This document shows positions 58,069-64,000 of a stretch of DNA of 64,000 nucleotides, piece by piece. Where the stretch lies: contig NZ_JAGENB010000003.1 of the NCBI RefSeq assembly GCF_019991125.1, positions 1 to 64,000 on the forward strand. The letters run 5' to 3'. Below the pieces are notes generated by a model. The model was not told the origin of the DNA and made no database searches. It saw only the letters and a program-made list of their open reading frames with translations. The position numbers were made by a program, and so were the translations under genes. How positions within the stretch are numbered: position 1 is the first letter of the stretch; each line of letters opens with the position of its first letter. The DNA is from Phyllobacterium calauticae (lineage in GTDB: Bacteria; Pseudomonadota; Alphaproteobacteria; Rhizobiales; Rhizobiaceae).

Positions 58069-59059
58069 CGCCGCCCGCCTCAGGGAGCTGGCCGCGGATC
58101 TGACCGGTCGCGCCATCCAGCTTGTGCGCGGCAAGAACGGCCAGGCGCCCATCGTGCCCGCCGGCAATGTCGTCGGCCATGCCCTGATGATCGTGATCGC
58201 CATCATGACGTTCCTCGCCTGCCTGACCATCGGGGCGGTCAGTCTCGTCCAGTCGACCGCGGCGACATGGCAGAGCCAGATTTCGACCGAAGCCACCATC
58301 CAGATCCGTCCGGTCGAGGGCCAGGACATGGAAGCACTGCTCGTTCAGGCCGGCAAGCTTGCACAGGGCTTTTCCGGGGTCAAATCCACCCGCGTCATCG
58401 ACCGGGCGGCCACGGCCCGGCTGCTGGAGCCATGGCTCGGCACCGGGCTCAACATCGATGATTTGCCCGTTCCGCGGCTGGTCGTGGTTACGCTCGACGA
58501 GGCCTCCCCGCCGGATTTCGCCTTGCTGCGCAGCGAACTCGTAAAGAACATCCCGGGCGCCAGTTTCGACGATCACCGCACCTGGGTCGACCGGCTCGTG
58601 TCCATGGCCCGTTCCACCGTGCTGATCGGCATGACGGTGCTCGGGCTGGTCATCGCCGCTACGGTTCTCACGGTGATTTTTGCCACGCGCGGCGCCATGG
58701 CCGGTAATGGTCACATCATCGAAGTGCTGCATTTTATCGGCGCGGAACAGAAATTCGTCGCCCGGCAGTTCGAGCGGCACTTTTTCTGGACCGCCCTGAA
58801 AGGCGCATTATGCGGCGGCGCGCTGGCCATCCTGATCTTTCTGCTCATCGGCTGGTGGTCGTCCCGCAATCTGGCAACGCCGGAAGCCGATCAGGCCACA
58901 GCCTTGTTCGGCAATTTTTCCATCGGGTCAGGCGGCTACACCGGCGTCGTGCTGATCATTCTCGCAGTCAGTGTTTTGACCATGATTACAACACGAATGA
59001 CAGTCATAGCGCATTTACGCCAGGTCGACGGGCGCGCAGGCGACAGTCACGATACCTGA
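58061..59059 (+). CDS. ftsX: Cell division protein FtsX
   Basis: A 332-residue four-helix permease-like subunit: helix 1 at about 45-65, then the periplasmic domain (about 70-180), three helices at about 185-300. The overlapping start (ATGATTGAC inside the ftsE end) shows translational coupling. FtsX signals to peptidoglycan hydrolases. Confidence 0.95.
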   Translation: MIDAARLRELAADLTGRAIQLVRGKNGQAPIVPAGNVVGHALMIVIAIMTFLACLTIGAVSLVQSTAATWQSQISTEATIQIRPVEGQDMEALLVQAGKLAQGFSGVKSTRVIDRAATARLLEPWLGTGLNIDDLPVPRLVVVTLDEASPPDFALLRSELVKNIPGASFDDHRTWVDRLVSMARSTVLIGMTVLGLVIAATVLTVIFATRGAMAGNGHIIEVLHFIGAEQKFVARQFERHFFWTALKGALCGGALAILIFLLIGWWSSRNLATPEADQATALFGNFSIGSGGYTGVVLIILAVSVLTMITTRMTVIAHLRQVDGRAGDSHDT

Positions 59060-59127
59060 GCAATTTCGATTCAATTTGACGACATAAAATTCATGGGAGG
59101 TTTGCCGGCAAGGCTTATACACTCCCG

Positions 59128-59880
59128 GTGGCACGACTCTCGAACAAGGCAACGCGTGATCAGAAAATGGACGGCTCGGACGACAGCAACATCCAACCGC
59201 CGGCAGGCGCCGAAGCCCGCCCGCGCGGACTTGCGTCTGCATTGCGCAAGCGTGTTGCCCGCCCGTTCTTCCTGCTCGGCGTTCTGGCGCTCGGCCTGTT
59301 CCTCGGCGGGTTCATTGTCTTCAGCGATCATGTCAGCACCATGCAGACGCCTGAACTGGTTGAACCGGCTGATGGCATCGTCGTCCTGACGGGCGGCTAT
59401 TCGCGCATTGAAGGCGCACTTGACCTGCTCAAGAACAAGCGTGGCAAGCGGCTTTTCATCAGCGGGGTCCATCCTTCGACCAAGCGCGGCGAGCTGCAGC
59501 GGGTAACGCGCGGCGATGCCACGCTGTTTGAATGCTGTGTCGACATCGACCGCTCGGCGCTCGACACGATCGGCAATGCCTCCGAGAGCATCAAGTGGGC
59601 CAAGGCCAACCAGTACACGCGCATCATTGTCGTCACCAACAATTACCACATGCCCCGGACACTGGTGGAGCTGCGGCGCGCCTCGCAGGAGATCGAGTTC
59701 ATCCCCTACCCCATCGTCAACAGCGATCTGCGCAATGGCGACTGGCTGGCCCGCGGCCAGGTGGTGCGCGTGCTTGTCGTCGAATATGTCAAATATCTCG
59801 GCGCGGTCATACGCTCGGCCCTGCCCGACAGCCTTTCGGCGGGGACACAAACCTTCGTTCGATGGATCAGGGGCGGCTGA
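59128..59880 (+). CDS. YdcF family (DUF218) protein
   Basis: A 250-residue protein with one membrane helix at about 50-70 and a periplasmic DUF218 domain: ADGIVVLTGGYSRIEGAL, LFISGVHPSTKRGEL, then NASESIKWAK and VVTNNYHMPRTLVEL, the usual family motifs. It follows ftsX in this order in rhizobia. The start is uncertain: GTG at 59128 or ATG at 59167. Confidence 0.88.
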   Translation: MARLSNKATRDQKMDGSDDSNIQPPAGAEARPRGLASALRKRVARPFFLLGVLALGLFLGGFIVFSDHVSTMQTPELVEPADGIVVLTGGYSRIEGALDLLKNKRGKRLFISGVHPSTKRGELQRVTRGDATLFECCVDIDRSALDTIGNASESIKWAKANQYTRIIVVTNNYHMPRTLVELRRASQEIEFIPYPIVNSDLRNGDWLARGQVVRVLVVEYVKYLGAVIRSALPDSLSAGTQTFVRWIRGG

Positions 59881-59933
59881 TTGGGAGTTCACGGCGCGCG
59901 CAAGTTGGTATAACGAAGGCCTGACCAACCGCC

Positions 59934-60734
59934 ATGACCGGGACCCCGATGACGATCATCCGATCAATTGTCTTCAATATCGCCTTCTATCTCAACCTGA
60001 TCATCCAGATGATCATCTTCACGCCCTATTACTTCCTCAGCTCCCGCAGGAATGCCTGGAGCGTGCCGAAGAACTGGGCAAGGTCCAACCATTGGTTGCA
60101 GAAGGTTCTGGCCGGCACGGATCATGTGATCGAGGGCCTGGAGAACATTCCCGATGGCCCCTACATCTGCGCGCCCAAACATCAATCGTTCTGGGATGCT
60201 TATGCCTTCCTGCCGCAGATCGCCGATCCCGTCTATATTCTCAAGCGCGAGCTGATGTGGATTCCCCTGTTCGGCTGGTACATCCTCAAGATGAAGATGG
60301 TGCCGATCGACCGGGGCAAACGCTCGGTCGCCATGAAGACGGCGATCCGGGGGGCGCGGGACGCCGTTGCCCAGGGCCGCCAGCTGATGATCTATCCGGA
60401 AGGCACCCGCACCGCACCGGGTGCACCGCCTGCCTACAAATACGGCGTGGCGCATATCTATACCGAGCTCGGCGTGCCGGTTCTGCCGATCGCGCATGTT
60501 GCCGGACTGTACTGGCCGCGCCGCAAGTTCCGCCGCTATCCCGGTACGATCCGCTGCCGCATCCTGCCGCCGATCCAGCCGGGCCTCGACGCCGAGAGCT
60601 TCCTGAAAAAATTGCAGGAGGTGACGGAAGCCGCATGCGATGAACTGCTGATCGAGGCGGCCCGCTCGGAAAACCCGCCGCCCCTGCCGCCGACGGCAGT
60701 GCAGCGGCTGAAGGAGCTCGGGGTAACGGTCTGA
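59934..60734 (+). CDS. plsC: 1-acylglycerol-3-phosphate O-acyltransferase (PlsC)
   Basis: A 266-residue acyltransferase making phosphatidic acid. The HX4D motif is H83 to D88 (HQSFWD), and the EGTR motif is at 156-159 (YPEGTR). A hydrophobic segment at about 10-30 anchors it to the inner membrane. M1 or M6 could be the start. It is 53 bases after the YdcF gene. Confidence 0.95.
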   Translation: MTGTPMTIIRSIVFNIAFYLNLIIQMIIFTPYYFLSSRRNAWSVPKNWARSNHWLQKVLAGTDHVIEGLENIPDGPYICAPKHQSFWDAYAFLPQIADPVYILKRELMWIPLFGWYILKMKMVPIDRGKRSVAMKTAIRGARDAVAQGRQLMIYPEGTRTAPGAPPAYKYGVAHIYTELGVPVLPIAHVAGLYWPRRKFRRYPGTIRCRILPPIQPGLDAESFLKKLQEVTEAACDELLIEAARSENPPPLPPTAVQRLKELGVTV

Positions 60735-60756
60735 GATTTCCGGGGGTCCGCAACAC

Positions 60757-60790
60757 CGATGGTGCGCTTGTCGAACCACGCACGGCAGCT
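60757..60790. repeat. Half-copy of the REP-like element
   Basis: CTTGTCGAACCACGCAC next to GATGGTGCG resembles one arm of the elements at 47315 and 49630. The other arm is missing or too diverged. Confidence 0.55.
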
Positions 60791-60820
60791 GCTGCAACTG
60801 GTAAAATTACAACCTGATCC

Positions 60821-61348
60821 CTAGCCGGGATTGCGGTCGATGGTGGCGACCAGGGTTTCGAACCAGTGGTCGCGGATATTCATCTTGCGCATGTGCTCCA
60901 GCGTATTGTGCACGTAATCCTCGTTGCGGCCGGACTGACCAACCGAGCCGCGCACGGTGGCGGCGGCCTGTTCAACCGTCAGCGCCCCCGCATACTGCAC
61001 ATGCCTGCGGTCGACCACATAGGTCAGCGCCTCGACCTTGCGGCCATCCCTCAGACGGACGGCCAGCCGCTTTTCCAGATAGACATTGGTGACCAGTTCC
61101 CGCTCGCGCAGATAGGCGACAACCTCGTCTTCAAGCTCGCCGGGAACCCGGAAGGCCAGGCCGAGGCAGGAACCGCCATGATCGAGACCGAGCACAAGCC
61201 CCGGCCGTTCCGGCGTGCCACGGTGCACGTAGGAACGCACGCACAGCGCCCGCCGATAGCCGTGCAGGCGCGCATGCATGGTTTCAACATGTGCAAAGCC
61301 TGGCTTCCACATCAGAGAACCGTAGCCAAAGACCCAAAAATCGCCCAT
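60821..61348 (-). CDS. chaC: Gamma-glutamylcyclotransferase, ChaC family
   Basis: A 175-residue enzyme that splits glutathione to 5-oxoproline and Cys-Gly. It begins MGDFWVFGYGSLMWKPGF; the FGYGSL loop binds the gamma-glutamyl group. RALCVRSYVHRGTPERPG and YLEKRLAVRLRDG follow ChaC pattern. Full-length for the family. Confidence 0.9.
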   Translation of the reverse strand: MGDFWVFGYGSLMWKPGFAHVETMHARLHGYRRALCVRSYVHRGTPERPGLVLGLDHGGSCLGLAFRVPGELEDEVVAYLRERELVTNVYLEKRLAVRLRDGRKVEALTYVVDRRHVQYAGALTVEQAAATVRGSVGQSGRNEDYVHNTLEHMRKMNIRDHWFETLVATIDRNPG

Positions 61349-61412
61349 ATCCGTCCTGATAGCTGTACTTCATTGCGAAGCTTCTTCCCTGACCGATAGC
61401 GAGACCCGGACC

Positions 61413-62432
61413 ATGACGTCAAGCACTGCCGACAAATCTTACAATGCCGGACGGCGTATCCGTTTCCTGGCCGCCGGTATCGTCCTCGTCGGCCTGCTCT
61501 ATACGGGCGGGTGGTACTACGTGGCCAACATGCTGGAAACGCGGGTTGCCGCCAATATTGCCGGCCTGCAGGCCAAGGGCATCAACGCCGCGTGCGACAA
61601 TGCGGCGGCCAGCGGCTATCCGTTCCGCCTCGGCCTCAACTGCTCCAAGGTGTCATGGGTCGACCAGGCGAAAAATGTTTCCGTCAGTGCCGGTGCCTTC
61701 CGCTCCGCCGCGCAGATCTATGCACCGTTCCACATCGTCAGCGAAATCGACGGCCCGGCTGCCGTCAGCGCTCCCGGCATGCCGCCGCTGGACCTGAACT
61801 GGGACAATTTGAAATCCAGCGTGCGGCTGGACAAGCCCATTCCGCAGCGCCTGTCGGTGCAGGGCCGCAACATCGTCGTCACCCAGCACAACCCGTCCGG
61901 TGCAGGCACACCGTTTGCCACCCTGAAGGACGGCCAGCTGCATTTCCGCGCCATGGAGCCGGTCATGGATATCGCCCTGTCGTTCAGCAGCCTGAAGGTT
62001 GCCGACAACACGGTCTACGACAAGCCGCTGCCCGAACTGACCGGCGCCGCCGATATCCAGATGGCAAACGGCTTTGCCCTGATCGGCAAGACGGAACGTG
62101 ATCTGAGCATCCTGCGCGGACAGTCCGGCCTGTTGCGCAACGTGGACCTGGCCCTGCCCGACGGCAGCGGCATCGTCATATCGGGGCCCTTCTCCGTGGC
62201 GGACGACGGACGTATCAGCGGCGACTTCAAGATCACCCTGCGCAACCCGGAAAGCGTTGCCAATACGGCAAAGAGCATCTTCCCCGGTCAGGACAAGATC
62301 ATTTCATCCGTGCTGCAGGCCATGGCCTTCGTGCCGAAGGATGCAAGCGGCGCGCCGACACTTCCCGTCTCGGTCAAGAACGGCAAGATGTCGGTCGGCT
62401 TCATCAGCATCGGCCGCCTGCCCTCGCTGTGA
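61413..62432 (+). CDS. DUF2125 family protein
   Basis: A 339-residue exported or anchored protein. A hydrophobic segment at about 10-32 (FLAAGIVLVGLLYTGGWYYV) is a signal anchor; the rest is beta-rich with two Cys near 55-75 (CDNAAASGYPFRLGLNCSKVSW) that are characteristic of DUF2125. Function unknown. It is 27 bases from the convergent tyrC. Confidence 0.9.
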   Translation: MTSSTADKSYNAGRRIRFLAAGIVLVGLLYTGGWYYVANMLETRVAANIAGLQAKGINAACDNAAASGYPFRLGLNCSKVSWVDQAKNVSVSAGAFRSAAQIYAPFHIVSEIDGPAAVSAPGMPPLDLNWDNLKSSVRLDKPIPQRLSVQGRNIVVTQHNPSGAGTPFATLKDGQLHFRAMEPVMDIALSFSSLKVADNTVYDKPLPELTGAADIQMANGFALIGKTERDLSILRGQSGLLRNVDLALPDGSGIVISGPFSVADDGRISGDFKITLRNPESVANTAKSIFPGQDKIISSVLQAMAFVPKDASGAPTLPVSVKNGKMSVGFISIGRLPSL

Positions 62433-62458
62433 GGGCAAGTACAGCCGGCGCAGTGCCG

Positions 62459-63391
62459 TCAGGCGCTCTTGGCACCCGCCTTCTGGCGCCCGAAATCGGG
62501 TGCATCCACTTCCTGGCCCGCATCGATGATCCCGCGCCGGACGGCACGAGTGCGGGTGAAGAGATCGAACAGCGCATCGCCGTCGCCCCAGCGGATTGAC
62601 CGCTGCAGCGAGGCGAGATCCTCGGAAAACCGCGCCAGCATTTCAAGGATCGCATCCTTGTTGTGCAGGCACACGTCACGCCACATGGTCGGGTCCGACG
62701 CGGCAAGGCGGGTGAAATCGCGAAAACCGGAGGCGGAGTATTTGATCACTTCCGAATTGGTCACTTCTTCCAGATCGCTCGCCGTGCCGACAATGTTGTA
62801 GGCGATGATGTGCGGCAGGTGCGATACGATGGCCAGCACCCGGTCATGATGCACCGGATCCATCGTATCAAGCCGCGAGCCGCAGGCTTCCCAGAATTTC
62901 GTCAGCCGGTCGAGGGCAACCGGATCGGTGCCATCAAGCGGTGTCAGGATGCACCAGCGGTTGGCAAAGAGCTCGGCGAACCCCGCATCGGGTCCGGAAT
63001 ATTCCGTACCGGCGAGCGGATGGCCGGGGATGAAATGCACATGCGCCGGCAGTTCCGGCTGCATCTGCGCGATGACCGATCCCTTGGTCGAACCGACATC
63101 GGTGACGATGGCGCCGGCTTTCAGCGATCCGGCAATGTGCCTGGCAACGTCACCGGACGAGCCGACGGGCACGGAAATGATGACCAGATCGGCGTTTTTG
63201 ACCGCTTCCGCACTGTCGAGGACATAGCTGTCGCCCAGGTCAAGCGCTTCGGCGCGCTGCAGCGTGCTTTCGCTGCGGGTCGAGATGACGATGTGATCTG
63301 CCAGGCCCTCGCGTTTGATGACGCGCGCCAGCGACGAACCGATCAGGCCAATGCCGATCAGCGCAATGGTATCGAAATGGATTTTGGACAT
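62459..63391 (-). CDS. tyrC: Prephenate/arogenate dehydrogenase (cyclohexadienyl dehydrogenase)
   Basis: A 310-residue tyrosine-synthesis dehydrogenase. The NAD loop is GIGLIGSS at 13-20; a TDVGSTKG region and a PGHPLAGTE motif follow as usual. It begins 3 bases after the hisC stop, so the two form an aromatic amino acid operon, with hisC probably acting as the aminotransferase. Confidence 0.95.
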   Translation of the reverse strand: MSKIHFDTIALIGIGLIGSSLARVIKREGLADHIVISTRSESTLQRAEALDLGDSYVLDSAEAVKNADLVIISVPVGSSGDVARHIAGSLKAGAIVTDVGSTKGSVIAQMQPELPAHVHFIPGHPLAGTEYSGPDAGFAELFANRWCILTPLDGTDPVALDRLTKFWEACGSRLDTMDPVHHDRVLAIVSHLPHIIAYNIVGTASDLEEVTNSEVIKYSASGFRDFTRLAASDPTMWRDVCLHNKDAILEMLARFSEDLASLQRSIRWGDGDALFDLFTRTRAVRRGIIDAGQEVDAPDFGRQKAGAKSA

Positions 63392-63394
63392 TGT

Positions 63395-64000
63395 TTACTT
63401 CAAGAATTCGGAGAGTGCAGCGACTACGCCGCGATTGGCTTCCTCGGATCCAATGGTAAGGCGCAACGCGTTGGGGAATCCGTAGCCCGCAACACGGCGC
63501 AAAATATAGCCCCTGCTGGTCAGATAGGCGTCTGCCTTGTCGGCCGATTTCGCCGCATCGTCCGGGAAATGCACCAGCAGGAAATTGCCGACCGACGGCG
63601 TGACACGCAGGCCCAACCCCGACAGCTGTTCGGTCAGCCATGGCAGCCATGTATCGTTGAAGGCAACAGCCTTGTCGACATGCGCACGGTCGCGGACAGC
63701 GGCAGCACCGGCCGCAATGGCGGCGGAGTTCAGGTTGAACGGCCCGCGGATGCGGTTGACCGCGTCGATGACATGCGCCGGCGCGAACATCCAGCCGATC
63801 CGCAGGGCGGCAAGGCCGTGGATTTTCGAGAAGGTGCGGGTCATCACGACGTTCTCGAACGTCGAGACGAGCTCGATACCCGCTTCGTAATCGTTGCGGC
63901 GCACATATTCCGCATAGGCTGCGTCGAGAACAAGCAGGACGTTCTTCGGCAGGCCCGCATGCAGGCGGCGCACTTCCTCGAAGGGAATGTAGGTGCCGGT
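63395..64000 (-). CDS. hisC: Histidinol-phosphate/aromatic aminotransferase (partial)
   Basis: The C-terminal 201 residues of a PLP aminotransferase; the start lies beyond the window. The PLP lysine is in [17 protein letters not shown], and the arginine in [21 protein letters not shown] [16 protein letters not shown] binds the carboxylate. The pairing with tyrC suggests a role in tyrosine as well as histidine synthesis. Confidence 0.92.
   Translation of the reverse strand, partial: TGTYIPFEEVRRLHAGLPKNVLLVLDAAYAEYVRRNDYEAGIELVSTFENVVMTRTFSKIHGLAALRIGWMFAPAHVIDAVNRIRGPFNLNSAAIAAGAAAVRDRAHVDKAVAFNDTWLPWLTEQLSGLGLRVTPSVGNFLLVHFPDDAAKSADKADAYLTSRGYILRRVAGYGFPNALRLTIGSEEANRGVVAALSEFLK

Overview
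The window is a stretch of GC-rich alphaproteobacterial chromosome. Gene content and order point to the Hyphomicrobiales (Rhizobiales), probably near Brucellaceae or Phyllobacteriaceae; this placement is inferred from remembered synteny and was not computed. Supporting blocks are lysC-ptsP-prfA-prmC-DUF4167-clpB, argJ beside secA, argH-lptM-lysA-TIGR02302, and ftsEX-YdcF-plsC-ChaC-DUF2125-tyrC-hisC. Most of the sequence is ordinary housekeeping DNA.

Layout. 0.4-3.9 kb: cell-wall enzymes (M23 peptidase and an L,D-transpeptidase). 4.0-13.5 kb: clpB with a sigma32-like promoter, DUF4167, then prmC, prfA, ptsP and lysC, all on the minus strand. 13.7-14.3 kb: a ParE/ParD toxin-antitoxin pair between lysC and ubiG. 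14.4-19.8 kb: ubiG, an EamA transporter, DUF1178, a nitrilase-family amidase, grxC, comF and a methyltransferase. 19.9-23.4 kb: parvulin PPIase, argJ, a GNAT enzyme and a Nudix hydrolase. 23.6-29.2 kb: secA with a strong terminator, then a polysaccharide flippase translationally linked to a GNAT-like protein. 29.2-32.0 kb: a small unknown protein, an orphan BrnA-type antitoxin, a class III nucleotide cyclase and an alpha/beta hydrolase.

32.2-33.8 kb is the accessory segment and the most interesting part. Downstream of tRNA-Leu(CAA), the DNA turns strongly AT-rich and carries, all on the minus strand: a 105-residue precursor with a double-glycine leader and a Gly/Ala-rich core (bacteriocin or microcin-like); an overlapping four-helix membrane protein (candidate immunity protein); a 65-residue glycine-zipper membrane protein; and a broken small Gly-rich frame. 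No dedicated exporter or integrase is visible. I propose this as a previously undescribed bacteriocin-like cassette.

34-47 kb: YqaA/DedA-like protein, DsbB, HNH endonuclease, 3-methyladenine glycosylase, gluQ, EamA transporter, YihY, then an SDR-HIG1-cobalamin adenosyltransferase-rhomboid run, etfBA with 3-hydroxybutyryl-CoA dehydrogenase (an electron-transfer and acyl-CoA oxidation group), and TerC-ExoD-YaiI. 47-57 kb: a DbpA-like helicase, a TlpA-type thioredoxin, argH-lptM-lysA (arginine and lysine synthesis), a large TIGR02302 membrane protein and hpt. 57-64 kb: ftsEX (divisome), YdcF, plsC, ChaC, DUF2125, and tyrC-hisC, with hisC cut by the window end.

Two families of palindromic intergenic repeats are scattered through the second half (42.0, 42.1 and 56.2 kb; 47.3, 49.6 and 60.8 kb).
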